Shown here: positions 39,219 to 50,053 of the stretch, piece by piece
Position numbering within the stretch: position 1 is the stretch's first letter
How the letters are laid out: every line of letters starts with the position of its first letter
From: Neolentinus lepideus HHB14362 ss-1
Lineage: Eukaryota; Basidiomycota; Agaricomycetes; Gloeophyllales; Gloeophyllaceae
Reading direction: 5' to 3'
DNA: 64,000 nucleotides
Assembly: GCA_001632425.1 (NCBI GenBank)
Contig: KV425576.1
Location: forward strand, 191,832 to 255,831
Position numbers and translations under genes: made by a program
Notes under the pieces: generated by a model
Databases searched by the model: none
What the model saw: only the letters and a program-made list of their open reading frames with translations
Told to the model about the DNA's origin: nothing

Positions 39219-41966
39219 TTATGATAGGAATGCTTGAGCCTGCAGCCTCCAGATATGTGCGTATTGCCCATCCTTCTTCAGTAACTCCTCGTGTGTCCCC
39301 GACTCCTCAACCACAGAGTTGTTAATGTACCTATCCGAACGAGGGCTGTCAGTAGCTGCGCGACATATAATGATATGGTACTGTTCTTACAAGAGGAGAT
39401 CTGCATGTCGAGTAAGGTTGCCGAAGCGATGGGATGAGAATAACATAGTCTTTTGACCGCGGAGTTGTCTAAGCCGCTCGAACAAGTCTGAGGTTGCAAG
39501 GATCAGTAACATGAGAACCGCAATCAGGAGTCTTTCTCACCGTGTTCTGCCGCTGGGTCCAAGGATGCGCTGGGCTCATCGAATAAGAGCAACCCTACTC
39601 CTGCTTCGGATGACTTGGATACAATGGACCGCATAAAAGTCCGTGATCTATGAAGTGCATGGTATCAGCGTGGTAGACGAAAGAGGCAGGAGCGACTTAC
39701 ACAGCCAACCTCTGCATCTGCCCACCACTAAGAGATGTTGTGTTCTGTGCCTTCATACCGCCCGCGCCTCGCACGCGGGCGTAGTCGACATTTCTCCCAA
39801 AGAGTGTCTTTGTCCCCTCCGGCATAGCTGCGTAGTAATCGCGCACTGGCCGATTCAGATAAGTATCCATGCCCTCGGGTAGCTCCTTGATGATGTCTAC
39901 GGCGCCTCCAAGCCTAGCAGCTTCCATAATCCTGTCGTCGTTCGCGAATTCAGGATTACCGAGTGCAATGTTGTCTTTGATCTGCGGTGTGTGTTAGGCA
40001 GACGTGAGATATGAAGCTGCATGAAATACTCACGGACAGCGGGAAATGTGTGTAGTCCTGGAACAGAACAGATATGCGTTGTCTCAGGTCCGCCAAACGG
40101 AGCGTCCGTATATCCCGTCCGTCAACGAATATTGAACCTTCTGTCGGGTCGTAAAGGCGGGCGATCAGCTTAAGGATGGTGCTTTTGCCTGATCCGTTAG
40201 ATCCTACGATTACCTGCGCACATCATATATGCTGGCCGGTGGATTATTTAGGAGAGGACCTACGCAAAGCTGTCCAGGACGGATAGTGAATGATACGTCG
40301 CGCAAGGCGAACTTGTCCGAACTCGGATATTTAAAGGAGACATTTCTAAACGTCAAGTTGAGAGGGGATCCATCCAGGAGCACGCGTTGATGAAAGGCCT
40401 ACCTAAATTCTACTGATATACCGGTGTCTGGCACCTTGTCATCCTCGGCAACAAACGGTTCGGTGCCATCGGCCACCTGATTTGGGATGTTCTCTATTTC
40501 GTATAATTTCTTGATGTCCGATATCTGGGCTCCGAAGGAATCTGTTTGATCCAAGAGATTGAGTAAGGTGTACGTAAAGCCCTGAACGGTCTCCCGCAAT
40601 AAGTTAAGGGAGGCCAGGGAGATAGGAATGCTGGCGGGATATTGCACTGCGCGGAGGCTGAACGCAATCTATTCCACGGATTATGATAAAACCTGACGGC
40701 AGAGCGAAACGATCGCTTATACTTACAAGGGGCAGTTCACTGACAATCGCATGTAGGAAGGTCGTGAGCTTTAAAGAGTCCCGAGTCTCGTAGAGCCTTT
40801 TCGTCTCCCAAAAATCCATCGCGTAATCTCCGACTTTCCTGCTAAGCCGACGGTATTCTGATTACAGGATTAGGGGATGTGGTAGGGGTGGCGGATTCAC
40901 TTACGCTCAGTTAGGTATTCACCAAGATTACCGGCAACAATTTCTTTGCGGTGTTCGTTGTTATTGACGAGGCGCTTCAGACCTTCCATGCGTACGTAGT
41001 CACTATTCTTCGTAGTTGCGGCCCAAACTGTAAGATTGTGTGGTTTCAGTCGAGACAAAATCGCACAGTCAAGTATGGTACTTCCCACTTGTCGGAGGGA
41101 CGATGTATCGTCTTAAGCTCAAGTATTCAATTGTAGTCTGCACCACAGCTATGGATGTGAGGAGTGGACCTTCCGGTTGTTCTCGCAAGACTGCCACGAG
41201 AACAGTTAGTTGCGAGACAATTTGCATGACTGTTGACCCCAAGGTTGCGACAGTCTTAACCGCATCCCAAGCTGGGCCGTAACCAGATCGAGAGTAACTG
41301 GCTTCAATCTGCCGTTGAACGCTCGTGTCTTCATAGGTGGGCAGGTCCAAGCGTGCAAGTGCATGGAAGATGTGGAGGGAGTAGAAGCGTTTCACCCGTG
41401 TTTGTAAGGGTGTCGCGATGATTTGCTGGAGATGCGCGAGAACGCGAACAGCCAGTACGCATGCGATACGCCCTCCAGCAATACGGAACAGGAACCGTTT
41501 ATCGACTGTTCTTGTATCCACCGCAACTTGAACCTAAGACTCACGTATTTAGCTGAATAGATGGACAGGAACAATATGAGCCCACTATTGTGAGTAACTG
41601 GGCTGAAAACCTGGCGCATCTGTCGGTCATCGAACATCGAGAATAACTTGGTGGATGAAACAATTACCATAAAGATACTGCGGGAACAAGAGCAGATAGA
41701 GCAGTGACAGCTGCGTATAAAACAAGTAACAGGTGACAATCTTGAAGTATCAGGATATCTTTGAGCATCCTCCAAATGTATGGAAGGCCGTCCGCATATT
41801 CTCGATACTCTTTAAACTTCGACGGAACTGGGACAAACGTCTGCGAGTTGCTGATCTCTTCGTAGAGCTCCCATACCCCCAACTTCGAGTGTTTCACTTT
41901 GGTGGTATCGTCAGGGTTGAAAGTCCCTTTGCCAGCTGGGCGACGGGATCGTCTTCCTTTATGCAT
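39219..41966 (-). CDS. ABC half-transporter (TM domain + ATPase)
   Basis: Membrane exporter of the ABC-B-like half-transporter type; the substrate is unknown. From the ATG at 41966 (MHKGRRSRRPAG) the protein has a soluble lead (KLGVWELYEEIS), then membrane segments (LLLVLYAAVTALSALVPAVSLW and later hydrophobic helices to about 40,650). The ATPase follows: VSFKYPSSDKFALRDVSF, Walker A GSNGSGKSTILK (about 40,210-40,180), a Q-loop VLFQDYTHFPLS, signature LSGGQMQRLAV (about 39,730-39,700), Walker B LLLFDEPSASLDP (about 39,590-39,550) and an H-loop SSHRFGNLTRHADL. The stop is read from 39221-39219. Between Q-loop and signature lies an unusually long insert (PVRDYYAAMPEGTKTLFGRNVDYARVRG, in part). 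The N-terminus is uncertain: the frame stays open upstream of 41966 to about 42,035 behind a plausible acceptor, so additional exons are likely. Confidence 0.85.
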
Positions 41967-42339
41967 CACGATGAACCTGAGGGAACAGAAGAAAGCTTGG
42001 AGGACCACGGCCAAGTAGCCAGCCGCTGTTCGAGTTTAAAGCCTGAATGCTCGTGCACACGTAACGCGAGTCGTGGGCGTTGGATTCATCAAGTAGATGG
42101 CTAGCAGAACCCTAAAAAGCAGTGCAGGACACGGGATAGCGACGTGCATCTGACAATTGAGGAGGAACATCACTTGCGCAGCTCGCAGTATAACTGCGTG
42201 CGCAGAAGTGAACACATCGTCGGTCCTTCGAGCTTCGAGCCCGAATCATATCAATGTTGGCAAATAAATTAACCACCAGGAGTGCGCCGATGCAGACCAC
42301 AGCAAATTCGAGAGCAGGTACAACAGAGCCAGATACATA

Positions 42340-45300
42340 TTACAACGCAATCTCGACGTCGACTCTGGCCAAGTACGAATACACATCCGGCGACATCCGG
42401 TACTTCAGCATTCCTGCAAACATAATCAGCGATCTCGATTTCTTCCGCAGAGACGCCAGTTGCTGTGTAAGATCCAATCAATATACGGGAACAAGACAAG
42501 GTTGTCAATCTCCACTTACCATTTTCTTGGTAGCATCTGGCGCTACCGAGTTCTTCACCTTCTGATGTGCTGCGGCAAGCGCGTCCACGACCAGCACGAG
42601 ATATGTATTCAAGTTCCGCTGCAGAGCCTCATGCAGGTCCTTGAACTCATCCGCCCTCTTCGTAATCTTTGCGACGTCCCCGTCCAAAGGTACCATATCC
42701 AGGCCCTCCATGACCTGCACGACAAGGTCCACAAAAATCAGTCGAGCCTCCGCGATTCTCAATTCTGCTTACCTCGAGTGCGACCTCCGGCCTCCCCGCC
42801 TCCTTCGCCACCATCGCCTCTCTAATCCTCAACAACCTCACCACTGCCTCGCGATCCTTGCCAGCAGCCTTATTCGTCCTCTCATAGTGCCTCAAAATCT
42901 CTCCTGCAGTCTGCTCGAGCGCCTGATCTCCCTGCGCACTCGCGATACTGCTCCCTAAGGCTTGCGCGAGACACGCGACGACCGTGCCGTACTCGCCTGC
43001 AAGGTTGTACAGCTTGATCGCCTCCGCGATGCGGTCGTTCTCCTCCGCTTGCCGTGCAGCACGTACGAGAATCTGCTCGTTGAACCCTTTGCTGTCCCAG
43101 AGCTTCAGAAGCGTCGCGCCTTGTTCGATCAAGCCACTCTACATACCGTCTTCATTAGCCCTTACATTTACATAAAACAAAACAAAGAAGGTTACGCACG
43201 AATCTGGTCCCATCCGCTCGGAATCCACCAACAAGCTCTTCCCATGCCGGGCCCGTATTGGCCAGTACAATCGTTCGCCGGATAAGATCCCACGCCGTTT
43301 CGAGCTGCTCCCTTCCCACTCCATCGCCCTGGTCCGAGCTCAGAGGGATACAGTAGATGTATTGCAGCGCCTCCTTCGCGTCAATTCGCACGAATTGTCG
43401 AACGTAGCGCCAGATAAGGGTGGATAGACTCAGGGCGGGGGGTGTTACGGGTGATAAAACAACTAGGGTATACATGTTATTAGATATCTTGAGATTGTGA
43501 TTGGAGAAATATGTATCCGAAGACTTACGAGGAGTCGTGTCAGACGTCTCAGCCCTCGGCGCCACTCTCAACAATCCATGGTATGCAAGCGCAATCGCCA
43601 TATGCACGGCCTCGACCTCCGTCTCTTCATGCTCCCAAAGCGCTACCACCGCCTACAAGTCACAGCCCGTCAGCGGCTCCTTACTTCTCATCGAGTGAAA
43701 TTGCACGTACCCGCTCGAACTCACCGACCATAAGTAACACTCCTGCCCACACACCTCTTCGGACGCCCTTCTGTCCCGCAGGGCCCTCGAATTGCCGCTC
43801 GCCGTAGCTAAGCAGGACATCTGCAAGCGCGCCCAGGCCACCGAATTGCTCCTCGTCGATCTATAATAAAAGCACTCGTTTGTCAATCACCGGTTCTTGC
43901 ACGGTAAAAGTGAGAATGATATTTGGAAGTAAGCGCGTACCATAGCCAACTGGAACCACAGCCAGTCTTCCGTGGTAGTAGTTACGAGGGGAACGTTGCG
44001 CCGGCCGGGGTCAAGTTTGCCTATAAGCTTGTACAATGCGAGCTTGAACGGGTCACTTGTGCTGTGCAGCATGTGCGCGTTATATACTGATTGGAGGTGG
44101 TCGCGGTGGGGTTTCGGTAAACTATTCACGGCAGTGAATCAATTCAGTCACTGTAGAAGTATAATCTTGAAGGGAAGATGGAACGTGACTCACCTTTGGT
44201 CGGGGGACTCCGCCCACGACCTAAAGTGGCCTACAAAACTCGCTTCATGACGCTCAATCAGATGCTGATGCTGGGTGACCTCCGCAAGGGCTTCTTCCGT
44301 ATGCCCTGTCCGCACGAGGAAGAAGAGTTTCGCCCATAACGGCTGGCCGCCTACCAACTACCCAGGATCCAAGCGAAGAACCGAAGCAGTGTCAAAGTTA
44401 TTTCACATCACAGTTAGAATAAGAGGAAACCGGGAACAACGAACGCACCTCAATCCTCTCCTGCCACTCCCCGCCTCTATAGTACCTCACCAGCAAGAAC
44501 GCCCTTACCCTATTGCTCACACTCGGATCGCCACCCAAGCGTGCCTCCACTGGCCTCGCCTCAACCGTCTTCTCAATCACATCCCAATACTGCTCCTGCA
44601 GCGCCTGCATCGCGCCTCGGGCGATCTGCTTCCGCAGGGCAATGGACTCGCGCGAGTCGCCCTCGCCCAGGTAGATTCTAGCGTACTTGCGTTCGAACAG
44701 GGACGTATTAAGGATGTGGGCGGAGGGGTGCTCGAGGGCGGGAAGTGTAGAGGGTTCTTGCGTGATTTTGGAGAGAAGGGTGAAGTTTTGGGAAATTTGT
44801 TGGGTAGTGGCCTGTTGAAAGAAAGTGAGTACGATAATGTACATACGATATGAGGAGTGTAGACGTACGTCTCCGTCCATGGACCGTGTTGCGTCCTCGA
44901 GCGCATGAATAATGGGGTACGACTCGCCTCGGAGGCGGGCGGCGTTCAGGTCCGCAATGATATGGTCATACGCAAGCATTTTTGTCTGCATCTGCATGCT
45001 TGGTATCGGACCTGATGTGCTCGCCTATCCCTCCATAAACATTTCCAGCTCTTCCAGCGACAAAGGTGGCGCACTCACCCCCAGAACACTCCTTCCCAGC
45101 CCACTTTTCTTTCCCTCCAGCATACTCAGTCCCAACGGCATACCTTCCTCCCCTCCCATCCTTCCACCCAATTCCTCAAACACCCTCTTTTTCCGCGCCT
45201 CCCAGTCCCTCCGCCCTCTCTCCTCCAGCACGCGGTAAAACTCCGCCTGCGTCTGCCTCCTACCCTCCTCGATTGTGGAGATAAGGTTTTGTTCGTGTGC

Positions 45301-45650
45301 ATGTCGTAAAAATCCGGGAACGTCTGTGTCTTGCAGAGCGGAAAGCGGAGAGAAGGTAGTAGAGGGATTGAAATGTGCAATGGAGGCGCCGAGGGCGGGC
45401 GCGTCGACGTGGGCTTGGGCGAGGAGGTAGTTGCTGTAAAGACTTCAGAAATGACATAAATTGAAGGTGGAACATATAGTGCTCACGCCCGATCATTGTC
45501 CCCACCCGTCCTTGGTCTTTTGGCAACGAGCCGACGCGACTGTGTCTCAATCTGGTCCAAGGAAAGATTGACCGAAGGCAGGTCGGGTTTTGATAGATGT
45601 GATGTGAGTGCCTTCGAAGATGTTAGTAGCGAAGATAAGTCTGCTGCCAT
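42340..45650 (-). CDS. NIC96: Nucleoporin NIC96/NUP93
   Basis: Scaffold nucleoporin of the inner ring of the nuclear pore complex. The start at 45650 gives MAADLSSLLTSSKALTSHL, followed by ETQSRRLVAKRP. A helical region (RRQTQAEFYRVLEERGRRDWEARKKRVFEELG, in part, about 45,250-45,150) suits the N-terminal coiled coil that binds the Nsp1 complex. The alpha-solenoid extends through ARIYLGEGDSRESIALRKQ, NSLPKPHRDHLQSVYNAH, AWEELVGGFRADGTRF and KLWDSKGFNEQILVRAARQAEENDRIAEAIKLYNLAGEYG (in part). The last intron donor follows KKM at about 42,521, and the final exon (about 42,467-42,340) reads QLASLRKKSRSLIMFAGML and VARVDVEIAL-like sequence before TAA. That ending is characteristic of the family. 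About ten introns are present. The stop lies close to the 5' side of the ABC transporter gene. Confidence 0.93.
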
Positions 45651-47040
45651 GGTATGCGCCGTCGAAGATGTACAGCAGAGGGTTGGTAGCCACACCGTAA
45701 GTCAAGTCGACTTGGAACAATCGCGGACGCGTGGAGCAGCGCGGCCACGTGACTATTACACGATCAGATTTAGATGTGGCTTCAGAGGCGCCACAAATTT
45801 CTCCCAATAACGCTCAAGCGGATTTCTATTTCAGATCCCATGTAAGCTCCAGGCAGACGATACCTCATAGGATTTATTAACAACAGCTCGCCCTTCAGGA
45901 GCCCTCATATGATGCGCAGCAACATTCACTAGTGCGTCCAGGAAAGCAACAGCCACCACTTCAACCTAGAGTGTCGACATCGACTGCATGATAAAAAAGG
46001 CACATCCACAACGTAGCGGATACCAGTGCTTCTCGGTCGAAGCTTCCGAAGTGGCCAATCTCAGTAACGGTATCTTTCTTGATGGTCGTCACTTTTTCTG
46101 GAACGGATGGTCAAGTTCGAAATATTGCCTGCAACATCAGGTCATACTACTGCATAAGAGAAGAATACTTCGTGTTTCGTTACCAATTTCCTCTCCATCG
46201 CTTAGACTTACCTGTTCTGCTGGACTGAACGATCGCGAAGGTTCGGACACGATACTTGACACAACGGTAGATAGGGTCATCACTTTGGAGCAGCTGAATG
46301 GTGCATTCAGAAAAGCCCTGCAGAAGTCACAATCGACATTATTTCCACCTCTCGAGGCTGGCGTAGAAGGGTCAGCTTCGAGCAGAATGGAAAGAAAGAA
46401 GTGGCACTCACTTCATCCTCCGCAGAACTAAGGATTAGCGAGTTGCTGGCGGAGATATTGGAGAAATTACGAACACTGTCTTCTTGGACCGAGTAGCTCT
46501 AGTGGAACATACCTCTCTTACACATTTTGAACAGAGGTCTCGCGACGTTACCATTACATTCTGGGAGCGCCTCGCGATATGCAAAGGTCTAGATCTTTGC
46601 CAGCCATCCACTGTCTCGGGTGTATTTGCCTCCTACATGGGCTCTACTAAGTAGGATAGGGGGGATCTGATGCTTGAGTTTGAGGGTGGCCAAACAAGGA
46701 GACATGAAAGTGGAATAATGAAAGCTTCCCGGAGAGGTACCGGTCCTCCAAGGCCCGTGATGCAAGAAGGTTATAAGAGCGGTCTCGTTCAGGAAAGTCG
46801 GATTAGTGGCTGTGGGTGATGTCCAAGGATTACAACTTGCGGCATTAAAGAGATGGATGGACTTGGAACAATTGCAGCGATCACGTCACTACAACATTAA
46901 TTAGTGTTGTGAATACGAGGAAACTCGTCCTTCCGCATTATGTCCAAGATTTGGGTATGAAGAGAGGAAGAAGCAACTTGAATTTGATGGTCCGGTAGAT
47001 ACACCGAGAAGCACGAACCACTGAAAAAAAAACCCGGACA
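45651..47040. other. Intergenic region with one orphan open segment
   Basis: About 1.4 kb between NIC96 (-) and SMN (-). It is less GC-rich than its neighbours. A plus-strand frame of 147 codons (45988-46431) has no family character. In a different frame, 46267-46496 encodes a helix-prone segment ending LAEILEKLRTLSSWTE before TAG, which looks like the last exon of a small or degraded gene. I cannot assign it and give no gene call. Confidence 0.45.
46267..46496 (+). pseudogene. Orphan open segment, possible last exon or gene relic
   Basis: The frame opens after a TAG that overlaps a possible splice acceptor at about 46265. It runs about 75 codons through EVTIDIISTSRGWRRRVSF and ELRISELLAEILEKLRTL, ending at the TAG at 46494-46496. 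The alternation of charged and hydrophobic residues near the end suggests an amphipathic helix. No start codon, upstream exon or family match is visible. It may simply be chance. Confidence 0.2.
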
Positions 47041-47946
47041 TCACCGTATCCTTTGAGCGAGCATCAGTTCACTCGCATCCTCTTCCCCAACCGCTTCTTC
47101 TTCCTCATCACCTACTTCGTCTTGTTCTTCCTCACCTTCTGCGCCATTGCCAGCGGCCATATTTCGGTGGTGCTGAAGAATAGAATCAGCGCGCGCGTAC
47201 AATGCATTCAACACGCCATTCTACCCACATGGTAAACAGCCGTCCAGTATCCCGACCAATACGACGCCTCCACAGCACGAGTAAATGCCTCGTCCTGGCT
47301 CACCATTCCCTGCAGAGCTGCTGCGTACCCTGGCTGGGACAGAGTGGGGTCGTGTTCCGGGACGTAGGTGTCAAAGTTTAATGGCTGCGAGTCGTCTGCT
47401 GCCGCTTCATGTGTGGCTTTTCCTTTCGCCTTTTTGTTAGTTGCAGAGGTACCTGCTTGCCGGGCTTTCTGGGCTGAGGGCGTGTTGTACCACCTACCGC
47501 GAGCATGAGGCATGGAATAGAAGAGCAAAGTGAATTAGCGCACAGAGGTGACTTGTGCACAGGTTCCTTCTTCCATCCCTTGTCAGGGCCGTGATATGCC
47601 TTGTCGGAGGCTTAGGTATTCATTGGAAACAAAAAACAAGAGCATCACGCACCTCATACTCCTCTGATGCTGCATTCCACGCGTCGATCAGCGCCGAATC
47701 GTCCCAGATCTCTTCATGCGTCAACTCGCGACTCTGCTCATACCCACCGTCGCCTTCGTCGTAGTTCATATCCTGCGAAGAGGTACCAGGGTCATCCCAG
47801 TGTTGGATGGATTTGTTGGAAGCTCCGAACATTTCGCTTGCCTCGGTCTTTTTGCGCTTCCTCGTGGGCACGCTTAAGCTGCCTGACGTCGACGGCTCGG
47901 GTACATCTTGACTTGCAATATCGTCGTATCTGACTACAGGACGCAT
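47041..47946 (-). CDS. SMN1: Survival motor neuron (SMN) homologue
   Basis: Core component of the SMN complex that assembles Sm rings on spliceosomal snRNAs. The start at 47946 gives MRPVVRYDDIASQDV. The Gemin2-binding helix is seen as EEIWDDSALIDAWNAASEEYE (in part, about 47,700-47,655). An exon AYHGPDKGWKKEPVHKSPL follows, then WYNTPSAQKARQ. The C-terminal YG-box oligomerisation helix reads AFTRAVEASYWSGYWTAVYH (about 47,285-47,225), with aromatic-Gly spacing as in SMN. The last exon is acidic (GEEEQDEVGDEEEEA) and ends MLAQRIR at 47041. There is no evident Tudor domain between the two motifs, as in fission yeast Smn1. About 210 residues. The gene diverges from eIF5. Confidence 0.85.
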
Positions 47947-48334
47947 TGCGAACGTGCAGCTCGGATGAGTAAATATAGGGAGGATGAATGCAGTGCGTGT
48001 GGGAAGGCCCGGCTTGGTCAGCGGAGCGCCGGGCAGTGAAATGCACAACTGCCAAAATTTCTCTCCTTCACCGCTACCACCACCATCCCTCGTCCTCATT
48101 CGCCCACTTCAACCGCGCTTCGTCGCCATCACCCACCATTTCGTCTTACGCTGTTCATAGAAATCTCATCCACTGCAACAGCAGAGGATTCATGCTTCGA
48201 TCTTCATCCGCTATACCGAAGGACGAACACCTGTTCCACCGTAATCCCCTGATCAGTACTGTTCGTGTTCGGTTCTCCGGTATTACATCTATTCATGAAA
48301 CTCATATTTTTGTAGCGCTGAAAGCTCGCCCAAT
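47947..48334. promoter_or_regulatory. Divergent promoter SMN / eIF5
   Basis: This 388-bp spacer is shared by the SMN start (minus) and the eIF5 start (plus). Pyrimidine-rich stretches (about 48,060-48,130) suggest transcription start regions on the eIF5 side. I see no TATA consensus. Upstream ATGs occur before the eIF5 start (for example near 48,190), so an uORF or a 5' UTR intron is possible. Confidence 0.45.
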
Positions 48335-49701
48335 ATGGCTACCATTGTCAACATCCGCCGCGACGTCGATGACAAGTTCTACCGCTACCGGTGAGTCACG
48401 TAGCGCCCCGCGTGCCGGCCCTGACTGACCTGAGAATAGTATGCCCCTTTTGATGACTAAAATCGAAGGGAAAGGCAACGGCATCAAAACCGTCATTCCA
48501 AACATGTCCGACGTCGCGCGCGCTTTGTCCCGTCCTCCGTCCTACCCGACTAAGTTCTTTGGCTGCGAGCTGGGTGCGCAGACTTCCTTTGACGAGAAGA
48601 CCGACCGCTTCATTGTGAATGGCGCGCATGACGCGACGAAGCTCCGAGAACTCCTCGACACGTTCATTGACAAGTTCGTGCTGTGCAGGGCATGCAAGAA
48701 CCCCGAGACCAACCTCATCATCACCAAAAACGATGATATTATCAGGGACTGCAAGGCGTGCGGAGAGAGAAGTGGCGTGGATATGCGTCATAAGCTCACA
48801 ACGTTCATCTTGAAAAATCCGCCGAAGAACCCGAAGAAGAGTAAGAAGAAGACTGCGTCTGACACTCCTACCCCCAACAATGAGGCCGAGGCTAATGGTG
48901 GCGCCGCGTCGGGGGATGGAGATGTGGGTGCAGAGAGCGATGATGAGTTGACGAGGCGCATTAAGGCGGAGGCGGCCCACCTCGACGCCGACGCTGCTGC
49001 CATCAAGGACGAGGATTGGTCCGTTGACACGTCCGAGGCTGCTGTCAAAGCCCGCATGCAGGCTCTCGAGGGCAGCATGGCCAACGTCGTCATTAATGGC
49101 GGTGAGGACGATAGTGATGAGGGCGCTGATAACCCGTACTCGCAGCTCGGCAGTTGGGCGACAGAGAATCGTGACTCCGGTGCTGTGCAGGTGTATAAGA
49201 AGGCACAGGAGCTCGGGATTGAGAAGAAGCACAAGGCGGTTCAGGTCCTAGTTCTGTCGCTGTTCACCGCGAACATTCTTACGGAGTTGCCCTCGTACAT
49301 TCCTCTGTTTGCCAAGGTAACGTCTTCCATAACTGATCCTCTTTCCATGTATTAATATGAATATATAGATGGTGACCTCGGAGAAGCATCAGAAGTCCCT
49401 CTTGGGCGGCATCGAACGTTTTGTTGGTGTCGAGTACCCTGACCTTATCCCCGTAGTGCCCAAGATTCTCATGGAGTTCTATCAGGCGGACGTTATCGAG
49501 GAGGAGGTGGTAACCCAGTGGGGTACGCACGTTAGCAAGAAGTATGTGGACAAGGAGATTAGTAAGAAAGTTAGGAAGGCAAGTGAGCCGTTCTTAAAGG
49601 TATGTTGTGGATTGTCTGTGTCTGTAAATATTGAGCTAATTCTTGCCTAGTGGCTTGAGGAAGCTGAAGATGATGATTCCGACGAGGATGATGACAAGTG
49701 A
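48335..49701 (+). CDS. TIF5: Translation initiation factor eIF5
   Basis: GTPase-activating protein for eIF2 in the 43S preinitiation complex. Exon 1 gives [18 protein letters not shown], and the intron at about 48,391-48,440 joins to [18 protein letters not shown]. The N-terminal domain includes the catalytic Arg in the FYRYRMP context and the C2-C2 zinc site CRACKNPET ... CKACGERS (about 48,690-48,770), followed by [18 protein letters not shown] Lys/acidic linker leads to the C-terminal W2/HEAT domain ([25 protein letters not shown] in part, [18 protein letters not shown]). The last exon has the acidic-aromatic box [19 protein letters not shown] that contacts eIF2-beta and eIF3. The stop is at 49699-49701. 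About 410 residues, as usual for the family. Confidence 0.96.
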
Positions 49702-50053
49702 TTGCTGGTACTCGTTCTTTCGATAAGCGTCTGCTTCCGCTTTTATCATTTTATCCGGACATTCTTTGTAGCCCGTATACTGTATTCTTGCATGAATGAT
49801 TGATGGCTCCATGGATAACACGACTTGAGCTTGATTCGTTCCATCTCCGTCACGAGCCCGTGGCAAGCTAAGCTTCGTAAGAAAGTCGTAAACCTTGTGG
49901 GCGCATGTGTTTCTGTGCTATCTACCCCGCACTCGGTGTCTATATTTCCCGAAGCAATTACGACATGATCGGTCGAAGACATGCACATGTCCTGTTCTTC
50001 GTCTGTCCTCCTGGCTTGTCCTACACACTGTACTATTGACAATATTCAGCGGA
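49702..50053. other. eIF5 / thiolase spacer
   Basis: These 352 bases lie between two same-strand genes: the eIF5 3' UTR and the promoter of the thiolase gene. No coding or structured element is seen. Confidence 0.55.

Noticed and set aside
48396..49232. 278-codon minus-strand frame antisense to eIF5
   Set aside because: It mirrors the strongly conserved eIF5 exon; no start context or motif of its own.
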